Shown: positions 1 to 7,209, counted from the stretch's first letter. The stretch: 11,847 bases of DNA from CAZPZZ01 sp964591245 (GCA_964591245.1 CAZPZZ010000129.1:1-11847); one strand, 5' to 3'. Translations and numbers: made by a program. Notes: a model not told the origin generated them from the sequence alone.

Positions 1-848
1 ATGGCCGCGGCGGCGTTGGCGAAACGTGCGGCGTCGATCAGGGGTGCGCCTTCAGACAGTCGTGCGGCCATGGCCCCCGCAAAGACGTCGCCGGCTGCCG
101 TTGTATCTCGAACGGTCACTGCCAACCCGCCAACCGGGAGGCTGGTCTCGCGGGAGTGGAGGTACAGACCCTGCCGTCCCAGCGTCATGACCGCAGCATC
201 AACGCCCCATTCGACGAGAACATGCCCGGCCTCTCGCGCGTCATCGTGGTTGTGCACTGCGATCCCGGTCAGGGCTTCTATTTCGGAGACATTGGGTGTG
301 ACGGCGGCGATGTGGGACCAAAGTGTCTTGTCGATCCCTGACGGGGGCACCGGTGCCGGGTCAAGGATGACCGGCACGCCGTGGCGGTGCGCGATGGCGC
401 ACGATTCATACGCGGTCTCGAGTGGGATCTCCAGCTGGATCAGCATCACTTTGGCTGTCCCGAGGAGGGACTCCGCGGCCCTGATGTCTGCGGGGAGCAG
501 TCTTGCGTTGGCTCCGGGCGCTACGGCGATGCAGTTCTCTCCGGCCTCGTCCACCAGGATGAGCGCGACGCCAGATGGGTACTCCTGGTGCCGCTGGACC
601 TGCGAGACCTCGACCCCGGCCAGGGCGAGGCCATCGAGCGCGTGCGCGCCCATTGCGTCGTCGCCGGTGCACCCAATCATTGCGACACGACCGCCCGCCC
701 TGGCCGCGGCGACGGCCTGATTCGCGCCCTTGCCACCGGCTATCTGCTGAAACTCACCACCGAGCACGGTTTCACCTGCTCTTGGCATCTGGGGCACGGT
801 GACGACCATGTCAGTATTGATGCTTCCGACGACAACGATATCGGCCAT
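1..848 (-). CDS. rbsK: Ribokinase (PfkB family), C-terminus cut by window edge
   Basis: Cytoplasmic sugar kinase expected to phosphorylate D-ribose at O5 with ATP, feeding it to the pentose phosphate pathway. From the ATG at 848, 282 codons are visible; the family is usually about 300-310 residues, so only the last 20-30 are missing. Seen motifs: N-terminal substrate-binding N-T-D (residues 11-13), GGKGANQA (38-45), the P-N-x-x-E Mg/phosphate motif TPNVSE (184-189), and the anion-hole/catalytic motif DTTAAGD (248-254) with Asp254 as predicted base. AAGD rather than GAGD is the form I recall from E. coli RbsK. An AGGA lies just before the start. It sits 58 bp downstream of the exporter gene on the same strand, so co-transcription is likely. 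The family is clear; ribose specificity is less certain because PfkB kinases switch substrate (deoxyribose, nucleosides). Confidence 0.9.
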   Translation of the reverse strand, partial: MADIVVVGSINTDMVVTVPQMPRAGETVLGGEFQQIAGGKGANQAVAAARAGGRVAMIGCTGDDAMGAHALDGLALAGVEVSQVQRHQEYPSGVALILVDEAGENCIAVAPGANARLLPADIRAAESLLGTAKVMLIQLEIPLETAYESCAIAHRHGVPVILDPAPVPPSGIDKTLWSHIAAVTPNVSEIEALTGIAVHNHDDAREAGHVLVEWGVDAAVMTLGRQGLYLHSRETSLPVGGLAVTVRDTTAAGDVFAGAMAARLSEGAPLIDAARFANAAAA

Positions 849-896
849 GTCCTGAGATGGTCCCTGGCGAGCATGGGGTGCGTCAACCGGTGGGAG

Positions 897-915
897 TTGG
901 CGTGTACTACGCCAA
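897..915 (-). other. Small hairpin over the exporter stop codon
   Basis: A perfect 7-bp inverted repeat, TTGGCGT and ACGCCAA, with a 5-nt loop, spans the TAG stop (909-907) of the exporter gene and the start of the 58-bp spacer before the ribokinase. No U-run follows on the minus strand, so it is not a standard intrinsic terminator. It could attenuate or protect the message between the two genes, or be chance. Confidence 0.3.
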
Positions 916-2484
916 GGTGGGTTCGATGTCGGAGCGTTGAGGTGGTCCAATCGTCTCACGAAGCGGAATCTCCTTGAGGAACCACGCGAGAAGGAAGCCA
1001 CCGAACATCATCGGTGCTGCCCACCAGAAGACTGATTGCAGGGCGACCTCGACCGAGTGGATGATGCCCTGCGCGAGCTCAGGGGGGAGCGCGCGAATTT
1101 CCGTCGGGCTATTCAGTAGCTGGGTGAGATCACCGTCCAGGGCGGCGAGGGTCGTGGTTGGCACACGTGCAGGGAGTTCGGTCGCTAATGTGGCGTTCAT
1201 GATGGCGCCGAATAGGGCAACCCCGAATGAACCGCCCATTTGCCGGAAGAACTGCACCGATGACGAGGCGACTCCCAGATCACGGTATTCCGCGGCATTT
1301 TGGACGACGAGGACGGTCACTTGCATCGCCGCGCCCACTCCGAGACCCATCAGAATCATGTAGGCTGAGCTAGACAACGTCGGCGTTGCGGCAGTCATCG
1401 TTGACAGTAGATACATGCCCACTGTAGCCATGGCGAAACCACCAATCGGCCAGGCTCGGTAGCGTCCCGTGTCGCTGATGATTCGACCCGAGCCCACCGA
1501 ACCAACAACGAGCCCAGCCGTAAGCGGTAACAACAGCAAACCAGAATTTGTGGCGGATACGCCGGTCACGACCTGCAGGAATAGCGGGAGGAAGATGACG
1601 CCGCCGAAGAGTGCGGTGCCGGTCAAAAATCCGAGTACTGAGCTTACGCAGAAGATAGAACTCCGAAACATTCGCAACGGCAGGATCGGTTCCAGCACGC
1701 GGGTTTCCCACCAGACGAATGCGGCCAGGGCCACGACTCCCCCTGCAATGAGGCTGACGATCATTGGGGAGCACCATGCGTACTCGACGCCGCCCCAGAC
1801 AAGCGCGAGCAGGAGACAGGTGACGCCTGCAACGAGCAGGAGGACCCCCTCGATGTCAATTTGGTGGGCATGGCGCTCCTGAGGAAGTTTGAGCACGCTC
1901 GCGATGATGATGAATGCGAGTGCGCCAATGGGGAGGTTGATGAGAAACACCCATCGCCACGAGAGGGTGTCGACGAAGAATCCGCCGATGAAGGGGCCGA
2001 TAACACTGGCGAATGCCCACGTCCCGGCGAGCAGGCCGATATATCGACCTCGTTGACGTGGCGAGACGACGTCCGCAATGGTGGCGAACGTCATCGTCAT
2101 GAGCCCACCAGCGCCGATCCCTTGGACACCACGAAAGGCGATGAGCTGGGTCATGTCCTGAGCTACGCCAGCGAGCAGCGAACCGACCAGGAAAATAAGG
2201 ATTGCTGCTTGAAAGATAGCCCGTCGTCCATACATGTCACTGAGCTTGCCGTAAAGCGGAGTGCTGACCGTCGAGGTCAGGAGGTAGGAGGTCACGATCC
2301 ACGAGTAGTAGTCCAGCCCCCCCAGTTCACCAACAATCGTGGGTAATGCTGTTGCTACGACGGTTTGATCGAGCGCGGCGAGAAACAAGCCGATCATCAA
2401 ACCGCTGAAGACGAGCAGAATCTGGCGATGTGTGTAGTTCGGGGGAGGAGGAATCGACGGAGCGACAACGCGATGTGTGGACAA
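907..2484 (-). CDS. DHA2-family (EmrB/QacA-like) MFS exporter
   Basis: Integral inner-membrane proton-driven exporter, 525 residues with about 14 hydrophobic segments, the usual size for the 14-TM DHA2 group. Seen: motif D1 in TM1, LDQTVVATALPTI (38-50), with the membrane Asp39 typical of drug:H+ antiporters; motif A, GKLSDMYGRR (79-88), in the TM2-TM3 loop; an antiporter motif C-like stretch in TM5 (about 154-170, ending GPFIGGFF); and the WRWVFLINLPIG signature (176-187) common to EmrB/QacA proteins. The start is a TTG (2484-2482). The frame stays open upstream to at least 2574 with no ATG or GTG, and no internal ATG falls before TM1, so TTG is the best choice although no clear Shine-Dalgarno is visible. 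The substrate cannot be read from sequence. No EmrA/HlyD adaptor or TetR/MarR regulator is adjacent. The ribokinase downstream might hint at a sugar or nucleoside substrate, but that is only context. Confidence 0.9.
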   Translation of the reverse strand: MSTHRVVAPSIPPPPNYTHRQILLVFSGLMIGLFLAALDQTVVATALPTIVGELGGLDYYSWIVTSYLLTSTVSTPLYGKLSDMYGRRAIFQAAILIFLVGSLLAGVAQDMTQLIAFRGVQGIGAGGLMTMTFATIADVVSPRQRGRYIGLLAGTWAFASVIGPFIGGFFVDTLSWRWVFLINLPIGALAFIIIASVLKLPQERHAHQIDIEGVLLLVAGVTCLLLALVWGGVEYAWCSPMIVSLIAGGVVALAAFVWWETRVLEPILPLRMFRSSIFCVSSVLGFLTGTALFGGVIFLPLFLQVVTGVSATNSGLLLLPLTAGLVVGSVGSGRIISDTGRYRAWPIGGFAMATVGMYLLSTMTAATPTLSSSAYMILMGLGVGAAMQVTVLVVQNAAEYRDLGVASSSVQFFRQMGGSFGVALFGAIMNATLATELPARVPTTTLAALDGDLTQLLNSPTEIRALPPELAQGIIHSVEVALQSVFWWAAPMMFGGFLLAWFLKEIPLRETIGPPQRSDIEPTLA

Positions 2485-2583
2485 GGTTCTAGATCCAGGT
2501 CTAATGTCACCGGAAACAGGCGTGGCTGCAAGCCCAACCGTGCACGTGTCGAAAAGACCGAATGTGTCGAATGAGAGGCGGTG

Positions 2584-2613
2584 CGGTCACGCTCCCGTTA
2601 GGCAGCGTGACCG
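2584..2613. other. 10-bp perfect inverted repeat in intergenic region
   Basis: CGGTCACGCT and AGCGTGACCG pair perfectly over 10 bp around a 10-nt loop, in the 184-bp gap between the MBL-fold gene (ending 2669) and the exporter start (2484). On the minus strand it lies 55 bp past the MBL stop and about 100 bp before the exporter TTG. No U-tract follows on either strand. It could be a Rho-assisted 3'-end hairpin for the MBL gene or an operator or leader element for the exporter; the symmetry suits either. Nothing else is recognised in this gap. Confidence 0.45.
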
Positions 2614-2668
2614 GACGTGCTGATCTGATTTCAGTCTGTTTAGGCCCGGAGGACGGGAGTGTGTGACC

Positions 2669-3784
2669 TCAGTACGTCTTGGTAAATCCGTTCCGGCTAT
2701 TGGTAACGGTGAACATGCCGTCACGGTGAGCTTCAACCTTGATCCAATGGGCCGGCCCGCTGTGTACCGGAGGGGGGGGCGCGTTTGAGCCGCGGCGCGG
2801 TGGAGGCATGGGTGCGACTGGCATGACGCTCGGCTGGTTGTCCACCTGGTTAGCGATGAATACGCCCGGCACGGTGAATGCCTGGCCGCTGAGTACAGAG
2901 AAGTGGAGTTGCCATAGATCCTGGAGGCGGGGGGCCGTGTGCAGTGTGGTCATTGAGTCAGGGGTGCCGCCTTTACGGGTCCCGTTGTTCATGATGGCCA
3001 CGCGTGGCTCGATGCCATGTACCAGGACTTGGGAGTTTGACGTGTTCAGACCGTGGTGCGACACGATATACAGGTCGACGGTCCCGATCGGATTGGTCGG
3101 GCACATCAGGTCGAATTCCTTGTTCACCGTCAGGTCGCCCAGGTGGAGCGCGCGAAACGCACCGAACTGAAAATGCAAGCCGACCGACTGGGCGTTATCA
3201 CCCAGATCCTCGGCAGCTCGCTCGAAGTCCGCACAGTACGGGTTCGGCGCACCTGCGCCAGGAAGTGCAGTGTCCAGTACGGCTCCCGCGGAGGCCATTA
3301 CCTGCGTTTGAACGCCCGCAAAGGGGATCGCGTCGCCCGGTTCGACGATGGTGCGGCGCGCCGCGTCAGAGAGTCGACGATAGTCTCCCGCAATGTAGTT
3401 CTGGACTCTCTCGTTGTCCTCCACGGTCGGACCGTGGTCGATGTAATGCCGAATGGGAATCCGCGTGGCCAGTTCGCTGAGCCCGCCATAGTGGTCGCCA
3501 TGCCAATGGGTCGTCAGGAGGTGATCGATCTGCGTAAGTCCTGCATCTTCGACGGCGGCCATGATTCGTCCGACGTCCCGATCGGCGTTGTTCCCACCAT
3601 TGCCGGTATCACTCAGGAGTGATTCACCTGAGGGCGAGACGAAGAGCGTCGCGTTTCCTCCCTCGACGTCCACTAGGTAGATCTGTAGGGTATCCGTCGT
3701 TTGCATCGTCGCGGGGGGGCTGACGATGAATCCGGCCAGAACTACTCCTGCGGCGATTCCAAGCTTTCTCACTGCTGCATTCAT
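2669..3784 (-). CDS. Secreted metallo-beta-lactamase-fold hydrolase (ComEC/Rec2 MBL-domain type)
   Basis: Predicted exported zinc-dependent hydrolase, 371 residues. The frame is open further upstream to 3865, but the ATG at 3784 has a GGAG about 6 nt upstream and begins a signal peptide (basic MNAAVRK, then a hydrophobic stretch to about residue 22), so the longer start was rejected. The MBL core runs about 33-265: a LVDVEGGNATL opening (37-47), SDTG (58-61), metal motif THWHGDH (92-98; ligands His93, His95, Asp97, His98), Asp217 in HLGD, and SHHG (242-245) supplying the last His. This ligand pattern and the LxTTHWHGDHYGG wording match the stand-alone MBL domains related to ComEC rather than antibiotic-degrading class B enzymes. 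The last 70 or so residues hold a Pro-rich linker (about 321-340) and a short unassigned tail. Substrate unknown; phosphodiester or lactone hydrolysis are possible. It lies 130 bp downstream of the FMN enzyme gene, possibly in the same transcript. Confidence 0.85.
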   Translation of the reverse strand: MNAAVRKLGIAAGVVLAGFIVSPPATMQTTDTLQIYLVDVEGGNATLFVSPSGESLLSDTGNGGNNADRDVGRIMAAVEDAGLTQIDHLLTTHWHGDHYGGLSELATRIPIRHYIDHGPTVEDNERVQNYIAGDYRRLSDAARRTIVEPGDAIPFAGVQTQVMASAGAVLDTALPGAGAPNPYCADFERAAEDLGDNAQSVGLHFQFGAFRALHLGDLTVNKEFDLMCPTNPIGTVDLYIVSHHGLNTSNSQVLVHGIEPRVAIMNNGTRKGGTPDSMTTLHTAPRLQDLWQLHFSVLSGQAFTVPGVFIANQVDNQPSVMPVAPMPPPRRGSNAPPPPVHSGPAHWIKVEAHRDGMFTVTNSRNGFTKTY

Positions 3785-3788
3785 TCTT

Positions 3789-3794
3789 CTCTCC
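3789..3794 (-). promoter_or_regulatory. Ribosome binding site fixing the MBL gene start
   Basis: GGAGAG on the minus strand, 4 nt (GGAG 6 nt) before the ATG at 3784. It supports this start over the upstream in-frame start at 3865, which would put 27 polar residues ahead of the signal peptide. Confidence 0.7.
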
Positions 3795-3914
3795 ACGTCA
3801 TCGAAGTGATGTCGTCCCGCCGTCCCAGGCCAACAATAGTACCGGACCCGCCGGGGGGCGAGCATACCCCTCGCGGAATTCGTTCACCGGGCGTCGCCAC
3901 ATGTGTGTCGATGG

Positions 3915-5354
3915 TCAGAGGCCGAAACCCAGTCTGTGATTACGCGTCATGATCGGACGGCCTTCCATGACAAAATCGGAGCCAATTTGGTCAATAGCAG
4001 TCGTCCGTGTTTGTTGCATGACCAGGCGAAGTTCCGCGAGGATGATCTCCAGTACTTTGTCGACACCCTCTTCGCCGAAGGCGCCCAGACCCCATACATA
4101 CGGACGCCCAATGCCAACCGCGTCGGCGCCAAGGGCCAGAGCCTTGAAAATGTCGGCACCACGACGAACACCGCTGTCGATGAGCACGGGAACACGTCCG
4201 TCCACGCCGGCCACGACCTCGGGAAGGGCATCGATGGTTCCACGGAGCATATTCATGCCTCGGCCGCCATGATTGGAGACGTAGACACCGTCCGCGCCAT
4301 ATTCCACCGCCATCTCGGCTTCCTCGCGCGTGACGATGCCCTTCACGAGCACCTTCATTGAGGTCGCATCCTTGAGCCGCTTGAGATAGTCCCAATCATA
4401 GGCTGGCCGGGGCCCTTCAGGGCCTTCCAACCCACGCCGCATCGGTCGCTGATAGCCAGCTTGGTGATTGTGACAGCTTTGGCACAAAGCGGCGTTCGTT
4501 CCCTCCGTGCCTGCCGCACGTCGCGCGAGTTCCCGATTACTTCCGCCGAGTAAGTCGACGGTCCACGCCATGACTTCACAGCCAGCGGCTTCGACTCTAT
4601 CGATTGACCGCTTGACGACGTTCCAGTCAGGCCGGCTGTACAGCTGGAACCAATGTGGTTCACCAAAGGCTTCGGCGATCTCCTCGTAGGATTGTGAACT
4701 CTCATGTGACTGGACTGTCAGAACGCCTCTCGCGCTGGCGGCGCGGGCCGCGCCGGCTTCGCCCTGCGTGTGAAATGCCATCAGGGCTGCGACCGGACAG
4801 GTGAAGAGTGGGGTCGCCCGTCGCTTTCCGTACAACTCGACCGACATATCAAGATTGCCGAGGTTTTGACCCAACCGGCGCGGACGAAGCATGAGTCGGT
4901 TGAATCCTTCTCTGTTGGCCACTCGCGTCTCGTAGTCATCGACGCCCAGATGCAAGAACGCCCAATGTTCTGGAAGATTATTGGCATGGGTGGTCATTTC
5001 CATGTCCCAGACGTTGACAGCCAGCTCCGGTGAATCGAGGACTTGACCCGCGAGTTGCCCCTCGAGAAACCGGTTGGGGTCGAGTGTCCCGGCCGAAGCC
5101 TCTTGCGCCGAGGGATGTGCGTGTGCGGTGGGAGGGAAGACCATCTCGCGACCGCAGTCAGGACAGGGAATGCCAGCCGGTGTTGGGGATGCTGGGGAAG
5201 AAGGGCGTGCTTCGAGCGCAACGGCTTCTTGCCAGCTCGTCGGCAGGGCTGGGTATGCGGCGGCGAGGAGTGGGCTGCCGGCCAGGAGCTGAAAAAAGCG
5301 GCGCCGGCTTTCTCGTCGATTCGCGTTCCGCGTAACTTTCTGTGGGTCTGACAT
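3915..5354 (-). CDS. Tat-exported FMN-dependent alpha-hydroxy-acid dehydrogenase with CxxCH motif
   Basis: Flavoprotein of the glycolate oxidase / lactate dehydrogenase / flavocytochrome b2 family, 479 residues from the ATG at 5354, which has GAGGAG 8 nt upstream; the in-frame start at 5420 lacks this. Residues 16-20 SRRRF followed by FQLLAG and an Ala-rich stretch form a twin-arginine signal, so the protein should be exported folded with FMN. The TIM barrel covers about 110-479. Seen: FQLY (236-239), TVD (265-267), VKG with FMN-contacting Lys338, SNHGGR with catalytic His362 and substrate Arg365, DSGVRRG (393-399) and GRP (416-418) for FMN phosphate. Odd features: CPDC (64-67) in the N-terminal extension and a CQSCH motif (291-295) in the variable loop 4 region, a pattern used for covalent heme c. 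By my alignment the spinach glycolate oxidase Tyr24 position is Phe133 and the Trp108 position is His217, so glycolate is doubtful as substrate. It heads the leftward four-gene block. Confidence 0.88.
   Translation of the reverse strand: MSDPQKVTRNANRRESRRRFFQLLAGSPLLAAAYPALPTSWQEAVALEARPSSPASPTPAGIPCPDCGREMVFPPTAHAHPSAQEASAGTLDPNRFLEGQLAGQVLDSPELAVNVWDMEMTTHANNLPEHWAFLHLGVDDYETRVANREGFNRLMLRPRRLGQNLGNLDMSVELYGKRRATPLFTCPVAALMAFHTQGEAGAARAASARGVLTVQSHESSQSYEEIAEAFGEPHWFQLYSRPDWNVVKRSIDRVEAAGCEVMAWTVDLLGGSNRELARRAAGTEGTNAALCQSCHNHQAGYQRPMRRGLEGPEGPRPAYDWDYLKRLKDATSMKVLVKGIVTREEAEMAVEYGADGVYVSNHGGRGMNMLRGTIDALPEVVAGVDGRVPVLIDSGVRRGADIFKALALGADAVGIGRPYVWGLGAFGEEGVDKVLEIILAELRLVMQQTRTTAIDQIGSDFVMEGRPIMTRNHRLGFGL
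4470..4484 (-). other. CxxCH (heme c-type) motif inside the FMN dehydrogenase
   Basis: Codons for C-Q-S-C-H (residues 291-295 of the FMN enzyme), read TGC CAA AGC TGT CAC on the minus strand. They fall between the strand carrying TVD and the strand carrying VKG. Here classical family members have the flexible loop 4 that shapes substrate access or, in mandelate dehydrogenase, binds the membrane. A CxxCH in a Tat-exported protein meets the basic requirement for periplasmic heme c attachment, but attachment is inferred. Pairing with the CPDC at residues 64-67 to bind zinc or form disulfides is the main alternative. Confidence 0.6.
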
Positions 5355-5362
5355 ATGCGACT

Positions 5363-5368
5363 CTCCTC
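5363..5368 (-). promoter_or_regulatory. Ribosome binding site fixing the FMN enzyme start
   Basis: GAGGAG on the minus strand, 8 nt before the ATG at 5354. It decides against the in-frame start at 5420 and places the twin-arginine motif about 17 residues from the N-terminus, as expected for a Tat signal. Confidence 0.75.
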
Positions 5369-6048
5369 TTCTTCGGAACTCTGATGTGGCGGTGCCGATG
5401 TCGGCTTGTCTCGCCGTCATCGAGAGGGCGTCTCACGACTGCATTCTTGGAGGCGTCGTCACGTTACCTCCTGTTGTGGATACCCCGGATCCCACGAGGT
5501 TGTGGTGGCGCCTTGTGGAGGGCGTGACCACTGTAAGGGCATCGCGTGCGTGGGGCGGGCCGACAGCGAGACGCCTTCGGTCAAGAGATTTGCCTGTGGA
5601 CAGCCGACATGCTGACGATGCGTCTCTCTGAGCGTGGCCAAGGTGCGCCGCCAACGCATTGCGAGTGGCCGAAAAAATCCATTCTACGCGTGGGCTCATG
5701 CTGATACCAGCGAGAAGGGCTGTACCTGTTTGGTTTCCTGTACATTGGTAATCCGTTCGTCTGGCGTTCTGCCGAATCGTTGCGGAGATAGGTCGGCATG
5801 GGCTGCCTGCACCGTGGTGGGCTATGATTGAGGGATTCCATGGCGCTGGTGCTTTGTGAGACGTGCGGACCGTGTTACGGGTCCGTCGGCTTCGGCCATG
5901 GTTGGATGGGGATGCATCGTGTATGGCGTGGCCGCGTTGACTTGACGGTACGGCACGCGGCTGGCCTTCCGTGTTCCTGGTAGGTGACGTCGATCGCATG
6001 CGATCTGTTCCCAGGCTGAAACTCGAAGCGACAATGTGAAAACACGAA

Positions 6049-6054
6049 AAGGAG
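6049..6054 (+). promoter_or_regulatory. Ribosome binding site fixing the NHL protein start
   Basis: AAGGAG lies 5 nt before the ATG at 6060. A GTG in the same frame at 6036 would put this site inside the gene, so the ATG is preferred; it also starts directly with a normal signal peptide. Confidence 0.8.
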
Positions 6055-6059
6055 TGCAG

Positions 6060-7196
6060 ATGAAATCTCGAACCGGCCTATTTGGTGCCCTATGTGTCTA
6101 CGTCACGATCGCCGCTGCAGGACCGGCGGGTGCTCAGTCTGGTGGAGGCGGGAACCACATTTCTGGTGATGGGCTTCCGAGTCCGGCGCCAGTCGTTACC
6201 CAGAACTGGGGAAACCTTCCCGAGGGAAGGGAATGGGGCTCGACTGCCGGTGTTGATATCGATCCGACGGATGGACACATATGGGCATACGAGCGTTGCG
6301 GCGCGAGCAGCTTCGGCGGCGGGGTGCCGATTAACTGCGACACCAATCCCGTGGATCCGATATTCAAGTTTGACCGGAATACCGGCGAGGTCCTTGCAAA
6401 TTTCGGTGGCGGGCTTATGCAGACGCCTCATGGCATTCATGCGGATGCCGAAGGGAATGTGTGGGTAACGGACTTTGCCGGCAATGCGGACGGTACCAAA
6501 GGCCACCAAGTTCACAAATTCAGCCCAGACGGTGAATTGCTCATGAGTCTGGGGACAGCGGGTCAAGCCGGTAGTGGTCCTAATCAATTCAATCAACCCA
6601 ACGATGTGATTGTTGGGCCGGATGGAAGCATCTACGTGTCCGATGGCCACAATGGTCAAGGCATGACGAGCAATGCTGCAATGGAAGAAGGGCGCGCCGA
6701 AGGTTCGACGGCTCGTATTATCAAGTTCTCCGCAGACGGTACCAGGCTCACAGAGTGGGGACAGATCGGCGTGTTGCACGGCGAATTCCGGACGCCTCAT
6801 GCGATGGAATTCGACTCTAAGGGACGTCTCTGGGTGGCGGACCGTGGCAACCATCGGATCGAGCTCTTCGATCAGGACGGGAATTACCTCGAGTCGCGCT
6901 ACATGTACGGTCGCATCAGCGGCATTTTCATCACTGACGATGACATGGTCTATGCGATCGATTCCGAATCCAGTCCAACGAATCACGTCGGGTGGAGGAA
7001 CGGAGTGCGTATCGGTCACATCGACGAGGACCGCATCACCGGCTTCATCCAGCCCTTCGAGCGTGACGATCGTGTGTATCAGGGGACTGCCGGGGAAGGT
7101 GTTGCGGTTGATGCGGACGGAAATGTGTATGCCGCGGAAGGACCGAACTCGCTGAGTTGGGCGGGTGGAGCGTTCACGAAGTACTCCGTACGATAG
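6060..7196 (+). CDS. Secreted NHL-repeat beta-propeller protein, peptidyl-amidating-lyase-like
   Basis: 378-residue exported protein: basic MKSR, hydrophobic stretch (7-20), Ala-rich end and likely signal peptidase I cleavage after GPAGA (residue 25). The mature part is built from NHL-type blades: PHGIHADAEGNVWVTD (123-138), PNDVIVGPDGSIYVSDGHN (170-188), TPHAMEFDSKGRLWVADRGN (235-254) and GEGVAVDADGNVYAAE (345-360), with weaker blades between (for example 60-77). The repeated PHG/PHA His and the DG-N/S-x-Y/W-V-x-D pattern resemble the lyase domain of peptidylglycine alpha-amidating enzymes (PAL), which cleaves peptidyl-hydroxyglycine to amide and glyoxylate. Cys80 and Cys93 could form a disulfide. 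Many bacterial homologues have no proven activity, so this may be a binding or scaffold propeller. It is transcribed divergently from the FMN enzyme and followed by a strong hairpin, so it is probably monocistronic. Confidence 0.85.
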   Translation: MKSRTGLFGALCVYVTIAAAGPAGAQSGGGGNHISGDGLPSPAPVVTQNWGNLPEGREWGSTAGVDIDPTDGHIWAYERCGASSFGGGVPINCDTNPVDPIFKFDRNTGEVLANFGGGLMQTPHGIHADAEGNVWVTDFAGNADGTKGHQVHKFSPDGELLMSLGTAGQAGSGPNQFNQPNDVIVGPDGSIYVSDGHNGQGMTSNAAMEEGRAEGSTARIIKFSADGTRLTEWGQIGVLHGEFRTPHAMEFDSKGRLWVADRGNHRIELFDQDGNYLESRYMYGRISGIFITDDDMVYAIDSESSPTNHVGWRNGVRIGHIDEDRITGFIQPFERDDRVYQGTAGEGVAVDADGNVYAAEGPNSLSWAGGAFTKYSVR

Positions 7197-7209
7197 CTGT
7201 AGTCCAGTT

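Larger units (their letters stand above)
5355..6059. promoter_or_regulatory. 705-bp divergent intergenic region, no convincing gene
   Basis: Lies between the leftward FMN enzyme start (5354) and the rightward NHL protein start (6060), so it must hold both promoters. Several open frames exist (the longest at 5433-5999 on the minus strand), but their products are basic, low in hydrophobic order, resemble no family I know and lack ribosome binding sites. A small 6-bp hairpin (CGGACC with GGTCCG, 5866-5885) is present. TTGACT and TTGACG occur at 5937-5947 but have no fitting -10 box. No tRNA cloverleaf, repeat array or riboswitch was recognised. Confidence 0.6.

Noticed and set aside
1..720. 239-codon plus-strand ORF at the left edge
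   Set aside because: Antisense of the ribokinase gene; composition is Ser/Arg/Ala/Thr-rich with no domain, while the minus strand gives a full set of ribokinase motifs.
2669..3784. MBL-fold gene as an antibiotic beta-lactamase
   Set aside because: Ligand pattern and wording match ComEC-like MBL domains; the class B active-site arrangement (separate His in the middle of the fold) is not evident.
907..5354. The four leftward genes as a defence or biosynthetic island
   Set aside because: No toxin, nuclease, ATPase, regulator or biosynthetic core enzyme; base use looks like the rest of the window and no mobility genes or flanking repeats are present.
5634..5831. 65-codon plus-strand ORF (GTG start) upstream of the NHL gene
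   Set aside because: No Shine-Dalgarno and no recognisable family; the other short frames here look the same. A small peptide cannot be excluded.
5433..5999. 188-codon minus-strand ORF in the long intergenic region
   Set aside because: Arg/Ser/Thr/His-rich, no hydrophobic core pattern, no known motif and no ribosome binding site; typical of a chance frame in GC-rich DNA.
6090..7019. 309-codon minus-strand ORF
   Set aside because: Antisense shadow of the NHL protein, which has a signal peptide, repeats and a good ribosome binding site.
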